DNA of 20,787 bases from JAUPTX01 sp964652835 (GTDB lineage Bacteria > Patescibacteriota > Minisyncoccia > Phycocordibacterales > CSBR16-119): positions 1 through 20,787 of the forward strand of contig CAZZCB010000008.1 in assembly GCA_964652835.1 (NCBI GenBank), written 5' to 3'. The first letter of the stretch is position 1. Every line of letters begins with the position of its first letter. Below are positions 6,675 through 14,162 of this stretch, one piece after another. The notes below the pieces were generated by a model, which was not told the DNA's origin, ran no database searches, and saw nothing but the letters and a program-made list of their open reading frames with translations. The translations under genes and the position numbers were made by a program.

Positions 6675-7272
6675 AGACTAGAAGTTCTTTGGCTGGATGC
6701 ACCAAACCAAGCCAGTCCGAATTCGAAACAACCACAGATGGCACTTTCGGAAACATCTTTATATGCCTCATCTGAGCGTGTTTACTTGATCTTACTCGTA
6801 TGTGCACCAACACCTCCTCTCCACCAAAGCTACGCATCGATTTTACAGGCACTATCAGGTCATGACGACCAAACACACTGGAGAGCTTTGGACGACCGAC
6901 AAACGAAGGAAATATGTCGCGCACGGTGGAAAAAAGACCGAAGGCGTTCATTCTCGTGTTGTGTCCACTTATCTGGTTTTCGATTCGAGATCGAACCACC
7001 TTAATGCAAGCCCTGCTAAAACTCAGCTCGAGCGAAGATATGACTGTTACAACCTCGACTGTTTTTGTTTCGACGCCCAGTGAGTCCTTTCTTTTAATTG
7101 GAGGATGGTAGAGCTTTGACTTTGACTTCAAGAAAATAAATATGAATTTATCAACACCAACCAAGGCCTCGCGTAATGAGACCTTACACACAACTCTGTT
7201 TGAGTTAGTGAAGTCCCAAACAATTTCTCCCAAGCAACCAATCTCACGACTGAGGGTTTCTAAGTTTTTCAT
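6640..7272 (-). CDS. Hypothetical protein, 210 aa, GC-rich outlier
   Basis: Not recognised. The protein is basic, has no clear signal peptide or membrane helix, and shows alternating hydrophobic residues consistent with beta strands (for example VETKTVEVVTVISSLELSF near 67-85 and EEVLVHIRVRSSKH near 152-165). It has two cysteines close to the N-terminus region (13 and 29) and no obvious catalytic motif. GC is about 47% in 6901-6960 against about 33% in the neighbouring exonuclease gene, and it ends in its own strong GC-rich terminator. This points to recent acquisition or a special gene class. TGA is the stop codon. Composition and the matched terminator support it as real, but no homologue is known to me. 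Confidence 0.65.
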   Translation of the reverse strand: MKNLETLSREIGCLGEIVWDFTNSNRVVCKVSLREALVGVDKFIFIFLKSKSKLYHPPIKRKDSLGVETKTVEVVTVISSLELSFSRACIKVVRSRIENQISGHNTRMNAFGLFSTVRDIFPSFVGRPKLSSVFGRHDLIVPVKSMRSFGGEEVLVHIRVRSSKHAQMRHIKMFPKVPSVVVSNSDWLGLVHPAKELLVSYVNKGESMHL

Positions 7273-7282
7273 GGGAACAAGG

Positions 7283-7304
7283 TTTTCTTAATTTTATAAG
7301 AAAA
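7283..7304. repeat. A/T-only 8-bp inverted repeat
   Basis: TTTTCTTA at 7283-7290 and TAAGAAAA at 7297-7304 are exact complements with a 6-base loop. It lies just past the exonuclease stop codon and could be a weak terminator, but there is no T tract on the minus strand. Confidence 0.35.
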
Positions 7305-7320
7305 TCAAATCTTTTACAAA
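7293..7320 (-). promoter_or_regulatory. Possible promoter for the 210-aa gene
   Basis: Minus strand: TTTGTA at 7320-7315, a 16-base spacer, and TATAAA at 7298-7293, giving a leader of about 13 bases. The -35 match is poor and overlaps the exonuclease stop codon. Confidence 0.35.
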
Positions 7321-7859
7321 TTCATCAATTTTTCGTAAACAAGAAAAGTTGCTTTCGCATCAGCGAGCGCTGTGTGAGCTCTTTCGTTTTTTATTCCAAA
7401 ATATTCACAAAGTTTTTGAAGGCGGAATTTATCTACCTGAGGGTTGGTATGTAGTTTTGCATACGCAACAGAAATAGTATCTATCTTTGGATAAAACATT
7501 TTATTTTCTACTTCTGTTTTTTTAAATGCATGGTCTATGAAAGAGTAATCGAAAGTCAGGTTGTGCGCCACAAAAATAGCATTTTCTGTTTTTGCAGAAA
7601 AAATAGTCATTGCTTCTTTTAAGGTGTTGGCAAAAATCCACTGGCTTGGATCATATCCGTTTACTTTTAAAGCCTGCGGATCAGCATCTTCTATTCGCTC
7701 TGGTTTTATTTTTAGCTCAACCTCTTCTAAAACTTCAAATTTTTTACCCTCGTCACCAATCTGTTTTACTACAACTATTCCTATTTCTATCATCTCATGC
7801 TTGCCGGGCTCGAAACCTGTTGTTTCGATATCTACGAATGCTAAATTATGTCTTTTCAT
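7314..7859 (-). CDS. DnaQ-like 3'-5' exonuclease
   Basis: A DEDDh-family exonuclease of 181 aa. The acidic residues are visible in order: D10 and E12 in FVDIETTGFEPG, D104 in HNLTFDYSFID, H162 and D167 in AHTALADA. This is the fold of the proofreading epsilon subunit of DNA polymerase III, of RNase T and of stand-alone exonucleases. The chain is shorter than E. coli DnaQ (243 aa) and lacks the C-terminal polymerase-binding extension, so proofreading in trans or a DNA repair or RNA trimming role are all possible. Its ATG begins one base after the mltG stop codon (TAA-A-ATG), indicating translational coupling at the end of a four-gene run. Confidence 0.88.
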   Translation of the reverse strand: MKRHNLAFVDIETTGFEPGKHEMIEIGIVVVKQIGDEGKKFEVLEEVELKIKPERIEDADPQALKVNGYDPSQWIFANTLKEAMTIFSAKTENAIFVAHNLTFDYSFIDHAFKKTEVENKMFYPKIDTISVAYAKLHTNPQVDKFRLQKLCEYFGIKNERAHTALADAKATFLVYEKLMNL

Positions 7860-7860
7860 T

Positions 7861-8850
7861 TTATCTTAAATAATTATTCTTATTTCTAACGTGTCCATCG
7901 TGGTCTGTCGCATAATAAACTTGTCCGGAATTACTGTGAAGATAGAAAAGATATGGCGAAGATGTAGGATAGAGCGCTGCTCTGATTGCCTTTATAGAAG
8001 GCGAACCGATTGGTCCTGGTGGAAGTCCATAGTTTGTATATGTATTGTAGTCGTGCTCCATCGAAAGGTCTGCTTTTGTAAGCTTTGCGGACCCTCGTCC
8101 TGTTATGTATTTTAGAGTTGCGTCTACCTGAAGTCTCATTTTAATACTTATACGTTTCCATAAAATACCTGAGATTGTTTGTTGTTCAGAATATATATTG
8201 TAAGCTTCTTTTTGAATAATAGAAGCCATAGTAACTATTTCGCTGACAGTTTTCCCAGATTTTGCAATATCCGGCAAAAGTGGCTCTATTTTAGAATCAA
8301 AGTTTACAAGCATTCTGTCTACGATATCGCTCGTTTCTGCTGTGACAAAAAATATATAAGTGTCAGGAAAAAGATATCCTTCTAAATCTTCTGTCAGTCT
8401 GAAGAATTCTTCTTCGTTAAAATTTAAAATTTTCTCACTATAAATCTGAGCGATTTCTTCGCGAGTCGCACCTTCTGGTATTTTTATACGCACAGAATCA
8501 ATACCGTGTATTCCATTTATAATCCTATGAGCGATTTCAAAAACAGCAAGAGGTCTTTCGAAAGAGTAGTCTCCGGCAACAATACTTTTATCTCCTCCAA
8601 AGATAATAACAAAAGCATCTAGAGCTCTCGGAAATTTAATCACGCCTTTTTCTTTTAGACTTTCAGAAACCTCGATCAAACTACTTCCTTTTTCAATCTC
8701 TATAATTTCACCTTTTGGGAAATTGGCCGGCGGAGCAAAAAACACTCCAAAAGAAAGCACTACAATCAAAAACAAAAACACGAAAACCATAAAGACTTTT
8801 TGACGTGTAGATATTTTACTTTCTGGTTTTTTATAACTAAAGTTTTGCAT
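7861..8850 (-). CDS. mltG: Endolytic murein transglycosylase MltG (YceG-like)
   Basis: Cleaves nascent peptidoglycan strands at the outer face of the membrane and so sets glycan length. The 329-aa protein has a short cytoplasmic N-terminus, one transmembrane helix (about 18-39), a LysM-like region (about 46-112), and the YceG catalytic region. There GYLFPDTYIF (158-167) and MASIIQKEA (208-216, with E215 as the expected catalytic glutamate) are well preserved. YTNYGLPPGPIGSP (271-284) and the final ATDHDGHVRN are also family hallmarks. Length is normal. It lies two bases after the upstream unknown membrane gene and one base before the exonuclease gene, within one operon. Confidence 0.96.
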   Translation of the reverse strand: MQNFSYKKPESKISTRQKVFMVFVFLFLIVVLSFGVFFAPPANFPKGEIIEIEKGSSLIEVSESLKEKGVIKFPRALDAFVIIFGGDKSIVAGDYSFERPLAVFEIAHRIINGIHGIDSVRIKIPEGATREEIAQIYSEKILNFNEEEFFRLTEDLEGYLFPDTYIFFVTAETSDIVDRMLVNFDSKIEPLLPDIAKSGKTVSEIVTMASIIQKEAYNIYSEQQTISGILWKRISIKMRLQVDATLKYITGRGSAKLTKADLSMEHDYNTYTNYGLPPGPIGSPSIKAIRAALYPTSSPYLFYLHSNSGQVYYATDHDGHVRNKNNYLR

Positions 8851-8852
8851 AA

Positions 8853-10082
8853 TTAAATCGGTAGATTTGTTGGTGGCTCTGATTTGTTTGACTCGATTCT
8901 TCCGAGGCTTGGAGTTTCAGAAACTCGTCCAGGAAAGTGAAATATTGTAGCAAGCTCTTCAGATGTTAACACGAAGTGAGGTCTAACATAAGGTGGATAA
9001 AACCAAGATCTTTGAGCGTAAGCGTCGAGCATTTCTCTCTTCTTTTGAACTTTTTTATTACCACTTGGATCTTGCCAAGGATAGTCAAAGTCAGTGGTAT
9101 TTTCTGGCTTAAATCCATTCAAACTGAAAGAATTATATTGCTTCATAATCCCAGTGAGCCCCGTGATGTTCATGCCGTCAAAATTATCTTTTGGCGCCAG
9201 GTATATAGCGCGGATTCCACAATCAAAGCCTTGTTTACTTAAAGTTCTAGTTATCGCGGCCATCGCCTGCTTATCCTCTTCTGTCATGGCAAGTCTTTTA
9301 AATTGGTCGCCTTCACTTGGCTCAAATTTCTTTTTCATTTCTTCTAGAACCTTCTTTGTTTTATCTCGATAATCCAAGTGCCCTCCGAAAAGTCCGCCTT
9401 CTTTGTAAGTCCATTTTGAAACTCTTAAAACTATCTGGAACCAGACTTGTTCGTTTGGACCAATTCCTCCCATCCATTCAAGCATCGGTGTTATCGGGTC
9501 GATTCTTTCATTTTCTTCAGTAGAGCCAACGGCTTTATCAAGACCATAATCTGTATATGTTTTGATCGGGTATGCATCTTCTTTTGTAAGTTTAAATTCT
9601 GTACCCCAAAGTGCCCATTCGCGTTTATGCATATCGGCGATAGCCTCCTCCACATAGTCTGCAACTTCAAATATTTCCGCCTGAGGATATTGCGCGTATA
9701 TCTGAGATTCTACAACCCGACGAAAACCGACCGGGGCTCTAATCAAGAAGTGTATTTCTCCACCAAGCGACACAATCTCTAAAGAAAACCAGTTTATAAC
9801 TCGTCCTTGCCAATATTTCTGATAGTTGTTTCCAACTCCTCCACCTTGAGAAAGGGCGTTTGAAAGAGCCAGCTCCATAGCAGCAGGAGATTTGAAAACT
9901 TCTTTTGGAACTTTTATCTCAAGAAGAACCCATTTTACAGATGAAAGCCATTCTTCTCTTATATAATTAACCCAAAGTCTCCATCCTAAAATAAGAAGCG
10001 CTATAGGTAGCCAAAAACGAGCAGTCTTTAGGACTATGTTTGGAATATTTTGAAAAGTTGTTAAAAATATGTCAGCTTCCAT
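8853..10082 (-). CDS. Conserved CPR-type membrane protein, unknown function
   Basis: A 409-aa protein with one predicted transmembrane helix near the N-terminus (about 23-40, FWLPIALLILGWRLWV), followed by a large soluble part. The segment VLLEIKVPKEVFKSPAAME (52-70), the glycine-rich SQGGGVGNNYQKYW (78-91) and IRAPVGFRRVVESQIYAQYP (114-133) look like a family I associate with CPR genomes. There, similar segments sometimes form the N-terminal part of proteins next to VirB4/VirD4-type ATPases. No Walker motif occurs here, so it is not itself an ATPase. That link is from memory and uncertain. It sits between an Ig-like membrane protein and mltG in a minus-strand operon, so an envelope role is likely. 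Confidence 0.7.
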   Translation of the reverse strand: MEADIFLTTFQNIPNIVLKTARFWLPIALLILGWRLWVNYIREEWLSSVKWVLLEIKVPKEVFKSPAAMELALSNALSQGGGVGNNYQKYWQGRVINWFSLEIVSLGGEIHFLIRAPVGFRRVVESQIYAQYPQAEIFEVADYVEEAIADMHKREWALWGTEFKLTKEDAYPIKTYTDYGLDKAVGSTEENERIDPITPMLEWMGGIGPNEQVWFQIVLRVSKWTYKEGGLFGGHLDYRDKTKKVLEEMKKKFEPSEGDQFKRLAMTEEDKQAMAAITRTLSKQGFDCGIRAIYLAPKDNFDGMNITGLTGIMKQYNSFSLNGFKPENTTDFDYPWQDPSGNKKVQKKREMLDAYAQRSWFYPPYVRPHFVLTSEELATIFHFPGRVSETPSLGRIESNKSEPPTNLPI

Positions 10083-10095
10083 TTTTTATATAATA

Positions 10096-10590
10096 CTAAA
10101 ATTGCTCTGAGTCTTCCAGTGGCGGGCTAATAATTTTCAGGGGAACTGTCATTGTTTTTTCTAAGATGCCGAAATTTTCAAACACGAATTCAATATCTTC
10201 GCCTTCCGCTATCGGTAAACTTTTTATAGTAAGAGAAAACTGCGTAGAAACAGGTGAATTGTTTTCAGTACTCTTATTTACAAGAAATGGTCTGCCTATA
10301 AGTCTTTTCTGGCTGTCGTAAACTTTTAAAGTGGCAACATAGTTTAAATAAGGTTCCCATCCGCAACCGCTGACGTATCCAGATATTTCTATCGGGAAAT
10401 ACACAGACGAACCTATCTGAGGTCTGGTAATAGAAATACCACAGTACAGTTCGCTAGTGTCTACAGAAACAACAGGTAGGGCTGGCTCTTCTTCTATTTT
10501 AGAGTTTGTAAAAATAAAAAGCAGAAATCCAAACAAAATAACCACTAAGAGTGTTAAGAAAAGTTCGAAAGTGATTAGTGTTTTTTTCAC
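10096..10590 (-). CDS. Membrane-anchored Ig-like (Gmad2-like) protein
   Basis: With the GTG at 10590 the product is 164 aa: a short basic start (MKKT), one transmembrane helix or signal anchor (about 6-28), then an extracytoplasmic domain. The pattern ISITRPQIGSSVYFPIEISG, then a strand ending in a tail that repeats P-x-x-G-x-x-V-x-x-P-I/L-x-I-x-G, resembles Gmad2-type immunoglobulin-like domains common on CPR surfaces. Two cysteines flank the domain core (in LYCGI and SGCGW) and could form a disulfide. A TTG further upstream (10608) is rejected because it lies inside the terminator stem and upstream of the -10 box. It opens the operon leading to mltG, so it is probably an envelope component. 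Confidence 0.65.
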   Translation of the reverse strand: MKKTLITFELFLTLLVVILFGFLLFIFTNSKIEEEPALPVVSVDTSELYCGISITRPQIGSSVYFPIEISGYVSGCGWEPYLNYVATLKVYDSQKRLIGRPFLVNKSTENNSPVSTQFSLTIKSLPIAEGEDIEFVFENFGILEKTMTVPLKIISPPLEDSEQF

Positions 10591-10596
10591 CCTTTT

Positions 10597-10602
10597 ATTA
10601 TA
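10597..10602 (-). promoter_or_regulatory. -10 box fused to upstream terminator
   Basis: TATAAT on the minus strand, starting two bases beyond the terminator hairpin and ending 6 bases before the GTG. Transcription should start at or next to the GTG, giving a leaderless message for the Ig-like gene and its operon. Any -35 contact would lie inside the hairpin. Confidence 0.65.
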
Positions 10603-10603
10603 C

Positions 10604-10641
10604 AACAAAAATTCCCCACAAAGCTGTGGGGAATTTTTGTT
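10604..10641 (-). terminator. 17-bp perfect hairpin terminator
   Basis: ACAAAAATTCCCCACA and its exact complement, with an AAGC/GCTT loop at 10621-10624; the stem extends over 10604-10641. On the minus strand it presents GGGGA followed by ATTTTTGTT. It begins 6 bases after the stop codon of the sigma-4/HARE gene and is symmetrical enough to work in either direction. Confidence 0.9.
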
Positions 10642-10646
10642 TAAAG

Positions 10647-11678
10647 TTATTTAGCGACTGTGTATTTACCGTCTGCAAGTTTCTTAAAGTATTTTGAGTT
10701 TTGAAGATTTACTAAAATAGTATTTCTCTTTAAAAATCTTTCTTTTAGAACTGCGTCTACGACGTCATCTTTTGTCATTGGTCCGTTTGCGATTAAGATT
10801 TCTTTAATCACATCTCTTACGATACCTGGTTTGTAACCCCATTCTCGTAAAGCGTATTTACCGCGACCAACAAGAACAAATCGTGAGTCTTTAATAAGTT
10901 CGTTGTGAGTTGTTGCAGCAAGAGTTTTTCTTCCGAAAGTTTTAGTTATGGCTTCGGCAACCTCTTTAAAGTGCATTGGTTCTCCGTGTTTTCGAAGAAC
11001 TAAGAAAGTATAATCTTTCACACCTCTAGTTTTAACATTTTTAGATTCAGCTCTTCCCCATTCGTTTAGTGGGTTTTTCGCAACTTTCTTAGAAAGAGAA
11101 AGCCATCGTCTTAGGATTTCTTGATCTCGATGTTCATCTGACAAATCTTTGATATTTTTCAAAAATCTATCGATCATATCACTTTCAACAACAAGCTCGT
11201 CTGTACCTAAAGATTTGTATAGATTCTTTAGAGCATCGTGGATTTTGTCTACAACTTCATGCTCGACAACCCATCTTGTTTTGAAATTTTCATCTTCTTT
11301 GTGTTGAGTAAATACATCACCTAAAACAAGGTAGAAGTTGATGTGATTTTGAACAGATTCATCTTCAGATATTGTCTTTAGAAGTTCGTCTTCGTGAACA
11401 ACAGAACCAAGAGATTCTATTAGCTTTTTAAGCTCTAAAAATACAGCTTCTTCTGACTTCATCGAGTCTGATTTTCGGATAGAGGTAAGAGCGGCATTTT
11501 CTATTTGTCTCACTCGTTCTCTCGTTATCCCGTACTTTTGTCCTATAGCTTCAAGAGTCTTTCTCTTAGTATCTTCCCCCAAACCGTATCGATTTGAAAT
11601 AATATCAAGCGATCGGTCCTTTAGGACAGACAGAAGCTTTTTGCTTACGTGCTTTGGTCTAAATGATATAATTGCCAT
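10647..11678 (-). CDS. Sigma-70 region 4 / HARE-HTH regulator
   Basis: A 343-aa cytoplasmic protein combining a sigma-70 region 4 helix-turn-helix at the N-terminus (about 17-69; LEAIGQKYGITRERVRQIE is diagnostic) with a C-terminal HARE-HTH/RpoE-delta-like winged helix (about 225-285, FLVLRKHGEPMHFKEVAEAI) and a further small HTH to the end. There is no sigma region 2 or 3, so it cannot melt promoters as a complete sigma factor. It more likely touches the -35 element or the polymerase flap and tunes transcription, as delta does in Firmicutes. The middle (about 75-220) is helical and charged. It has the best regulated-looking promoter of the core genes and its own terminator, so it is a single-gene unit. 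Confidence 0.85.
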   Translation of the reverse strand: MAIISFRPKHVSKKLLSVLKDRSLDIISNRYGLGEDTKRKTLEAIGQKYGITRERVRQIENAALTSIRKSDSMKSEEAVFLELKKLIESLGSVVHEDELLKTISEDESVQNHINFYLVLGDVFTQHKEDENFKTRWVVEHEVVDKIHDALKNLYKSLGTDELVVESDMIDRFLKNIKDLSDEHRDQEILRRWLSLSKKVAKNPLNEWGRAESKNVKTRGVKDYTFLVLRKHGEPMHFKEVAEAITKTFGRKTLAATTHNELIKDSRFVLVGRGKYALREWGYKPGIVRDVIKEILIANGPMTKDDVVDAVLKERFLKRNTILVNLQNSKYFKKLADGKYTVAK

Positions 11679-11710
11679 AACTAAATTAACTTTTACTATA
11701 AAGTGAAATT

Positions 11711-11739
11711 ATTCTATCATCAATACAATTTTATGTCAA
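11711..11739 (-). promoter_or_regulatory. Consensus promoter for the sigma-4/HARE gene
   Basis: Minus strand: TTGACA at 11739-11734, exactly 17 bases, then TAGAAT at 11716-11711 preceded by TGA (extended -10). It leaves a leader of about 25 bases. It is one of only two TTGACA promoters with an extended -10 in the window; the other is at 5476-5503. Confidence 0.82.
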
Positions 11740-11765
11740 ATGGTTTAAAAGAAACCTCCCTTTTA

Positions 11766-12854
11766 CTAGAAAAGCTTCACTATGTCCCTGAAAGTAATAA
11801 AGAGCATCAAGGTTATTAAGATCAGGAATCCAACTGAGTTTAAAGTGTTCGCCACTTTAGGAGAAATAGGCGAACCTTTGATTTTTTCGATAACTAAAAA
11901 GAAAATTCTACCCCCGTCGAGCGCTGGAAAAGGTATCAGGTTTATAACACCTAAGTTTACAGAAATAAGAGCAATAAACATGAGTAAATAAACTACCCCT
12001 AAGCTGCTCGCGTCACCCACTAGAGAAACTATCCCAACTGGACCTGTTATATTCGAGACATCAGCCTGACCACGGAACGCGTCGACAACAAGAGAACCAA
12101 GTCCAAAAGTAATTTGGTAAATCATTTCCCCTGTAACTCTAAAGCTTTCTATCACTGCTTTGAAAAAAGGCGGCTTGTAAATTCCAACAGTTTGAAGAGC
12201 GACACCGATACCTGGTTTTTCGTTTACTGTGTGGTCTCCTACAGAAATCGCTTTCTCTAAAGTCTCTCCGTCTCTGTCCAAGCTCAGATTTATTACTTTG
12301 TCACTTTTATTAAAATTTGAAAAATCAATTTCTCCAAGAGATGTATAAGTTACTCCGTCAAACTCTGCTTCTAGGACAGCGTCACCGATTAAAATCTCTG
12401 CACTTTCCGCAGGAGAATCTTTCACAATATCTGTTATTACAGTTTTTACGCCAGAAACATATTTTTCATTTTTAGAGTCCACCGCAGAAGGAAGCCCCAG
12501 GAAAAGTATCACTAGAACAATAAGCCAAGCAAAGATAAAATTAAAAAGTGGACCAGCAAACATAACAGTCGCTTGAGCAAAACGCGATTTACTAGTCAGA
12601 GCATCGCCTTTATTTTCCCCTTTTAGGGATTCGTCGTTTGGATCTTCACCGAAAATTTTCACGAAGCCTCCGAAAGGAATCCAGTTTAAAGTAAAAAGAG
12701 TTCCTTTTCTTTTAAAAAGAACTTTTGCACGTGGAGGATAACCGAGTCCAAATTCATCAACCCTTACTCCCCACTTTTTCGCAACAATAAAATGACCGTA
12801 TTCGTGAACGATTATTAAGACTGCGAGTATTAGAATGAAAATTATAATAGACAT
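11766..12854 (-). CDS. rseP: Site-2 intramembrane metalloprotease, RseP family
   Basis: A zinc protease that cuts transmembrane segments of signalling proteins or leftover signal peptides. The 362-aa protein has HEYGH (17-21) as the zinc-binding motif within the first membrane helix, a typical GFGLGYPP-like segment (EFGLGYPPR), a single PDZ-like domain in the periplasmic part (about 125-215), and the second active-site motif NLIPFPALDGGRIFF near the C-terminal helices. E. coli RseP (450 aa) has two PDZ domains; one is common elsewhere. Its ATG overlaps the frr stop codon by one base (TAATG), so it is translationally coupled to frr. The frr-rseP order matches many bacterial frr-linked envelope clusters, although cdsA and dxr are not present between them. 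Confidence 0.94.
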   Translation of the reverse strand: MSIIIFILILAVLIIVHEYGHFIVAKKWGVRVDEFGLGYPPRAKVLFKRKGTLFTLNWIPFGGFVKIFGEDPNDESLKGENKGDALTSKSRFAQATVMFAGPLFNFIFAWLIVLVILFLGLPSAVDSKNEKYVSGVKTVITDIVKDSPAESAEILIGDAVLEAEFDGVTYTSLGEIDFSNFNKSDKVINLSLDRDGETLEKAISVGDHTVNEKPGIGVALQTVGIYKPPFFKAVIESFRVTGEMIYQITFGLGSLVVDAFRGQADVSNITGPVGIVSLVGDASSLGVVYLLMFIALISVNLGVINLIPFPALDGGRIFFLVIEKIKGSPISPKVANTLNSVGFLILITLMLFITFRDIVKLF

Positions 12855-13408
12855 TATTTACCTAAGACTATAGCCTCTTTCTGAGTAAAGACTTCTTCTA
12901 AGTTTTGGTTCGCGTCGTCTATTAGTCTTTGGACTTCTGCTTTTGCGAATTTGATATCGTCTTCTGAAAATCCAGCTTCGTCTTTTTTAGATTCCACATC
13001 TTTCATCACTGATTCTCTTTCTTTTCTAACAGAAACCCTGGCGTCTTCTAATTTTCCTTTTAGAACTTTTACCAATTTTTCTCTTGTTTCTCCTGTAAGC
13101 TGAGGGAAAATAACTCGAAGTCCAGCGTCGTCTGTGGCAACAGAAAGTCCGATATCAGATGTGATAATAGAGTTTTCCACTTCTTTAAGCTGACTTTTAT
13201 CCCAAGGAACAACCCGAAGAGTTTTTGGATCTTCGATAGAAATAGAGGCAACGTTTTTAATCGGCTGACGTGTACCGTAAGAGTTCACGGTAATACCATC
13301 CAAAACAGCAGGACTCGCTTGTCCTGTGTGAAGTGAAGAATATTCTCTCCTGAGCCACTCGGAGATTTTTACTAATCCATCTTTAAGCTCTGTAAAATTG
13401 TATACCAT
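12854..13408 (-). CDS. frr: Ribosome recycling factor
   Basis: With EF-G it splits the post-termination ribosome. The 184-aa protein follows the family throughout: EYSSLHTGQASPAVLDGITVNSYG (about 22-45), the ISIEDPKTLRVVPWDKS core, IFPQLTGETREKLVK (about 109-123), and a C-terminal long helix. Length equals the E. coli protein within one residue. The ATG lies 8 bases after an extended -10 box, so the message is predicted to be leaderless, and the gene couples into rseP by a TAATG overlap. Confidence 0.98.
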   Translation of the reverse strand: MVYNFTELKDGLVKISEWLRREYSSLHTGQASPAVLDGITVNSYGTRQPIKNVASISIEDPKTLRVVPWDKSQLKEVENSIITSDIGLSVATDDAGLRVIFPQLTGETREKLVKVLKGKLEDARVSVRKERESVMKDVESKKDEAGFSEDDIKFAKAEVQRLIDDANQNLEEVFTQKEAIVLGK

Positions 13409-13416
13409 ATACAGAT

Positions 13417-13425
13417 ATTCTATCA
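13417..13425 (-). promoter_or_regulatory. Extended -10 promoter for frr-rseP
   Basis: TGATAGAAT on the minus strand, 8 bases before the frr ATG, with only a T-run at the -35 position (the tail of the upstream terminator). Confidence 0.6.
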
Positions 13426-13439
13426 GAAAATAAGTTTTT

Positions 13440-13474
13440 AAAAAAGAAGGCCTCTCTGAAGCTTTCAGAGAGGC
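13440..13474 (-). terminator. Terminator after the clamp-loader-like gene
   Basis: GCCTCTCTGAA and its exact complement (13464-13474 and 13450-13460) form an 11-bp stem with a 3-base loop. On the minus strand it is followed by CTTC and a T run (13445-13440). It ends the mreB and clamp-loader unit. Confidence 0.88.
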
Positions 13475-13489
13475 TTATTCTAAAACCTG

Positions 13490-14161
13490 CTAAAAAGTCA
13501 GCGCCAGCGTCTCCAAGAGATTTTTCACCGAAGCGCCTTGATCGTGAATATAATCTTTCACTTTCCATAAAACCTCTAGATCAAACTTGCTTTTGTCAGT
13601 CTTTTTCGAAACTTGTTTTTCAATTTCATTTAAAAAAGAAACCGTATAAACTTTCAGTGGTGTACTCGTCTCCTCCTTATCAAACTCTTTCAATATTTTA
13701 GAAACCATCGCAAGTCTGTCTTCTTTTTCAGCTTTTAAAAATTTTTCAGCTCTTTTTGAAAGTTCTTCGTTCTCATCTCCCTCTCCCCTATTTAAAATAA
13801 AAAGTCTGGACTTTAAGGTCGGAAGTAGGACTGAAACCACAGGCGTAATCAAAAAGAAATGAACTCCTGGCGAAGGCTCTTCAAAAACTTTCAGAAGCGC
13901 GTGCTGTGACTGATGCGACAAATACTCTGTGACAATAAGAATTATTTTTTTGTCTCCCGATACTGCGCGCTGTGATTGGAAACTTTTTATCTCTCTGGCG
14001 TCGTCTATTGTAAAAGTCTCTGTTTGTTTTATAAAAAAGTCAGGATTACCAGGTGCTACAAAACCCAAACTTTCTAAATATCTTAGAAAGCTAGGCAAAA
14101 TACTCGTATCAGATGGCAAAAGATAAGCGTGATGTAGATTTTCTTTTTCTAGTTTAAACAT
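13490..14161 (-). CDS. holB: DNA polymerase III delta'-like clamp-loader subunit
   Basis: A 223-aa AAA+-type protein without a Walker A motif, as in delta'. The segment HALLKVFEEPSPGVHFFLITP followed by LLPTLKSRLF (about 92-120) is the signature of delta' and gamma/tau (NALLKxLEEPP...LLPTIxSR), with the SR arginine-finger-type pair retained. IILIVTEYLS precedes it in the Walker B position without the acidic pair. The chain is about 110 residues shorter than E. coli delta' and lacks most of the C-terminal collar, so the symbol is given by family resemblance. Its ATG comes one base after the mreB stop (TAA-A-ATG), meaning co-translation with mreB. Confidence 0.8.
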   Translation of the reverse strand: MFKLEKENLHHAYLLPSDTSILPSFLRYLESLGFVAPGNPDFFIKQTETFTIDDAREIKSFQSQRAVSGDKKIILIVTEYLSHQSQHALLKVFEEPSPGVHFFLITPVVSVLLPTLKSRLFILNRGEGDENEELSKRAEKFLKAEKEDRLAMVSKILKEFDKEETSTPLKVYTVSFLNEIEKQVSKKTDKSKFDLEVLWKVKDYIHDQGASVKNLLETLALTF

Positions 14162-14162
14162 T

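Noticed and set aside
6956..7010. tRNA-like sequence with a GGTTCGA-type arm
   Set aside because: Only one arm can be drawn; no acceptor or anticodon stem fits and it is inside the 210-aa coding frame.
10591..10608. TTG start for the Ig-like gene
   Set aside because: It lies within the terminator stem and upstream of the -10 box; GTG at 10590 is at the predicted start site.
11742..11756. Hairpin after rseP
   Set aside because: Only a 5-bp A/T-rich stem (GGTTT/AAACC) with no T tract.
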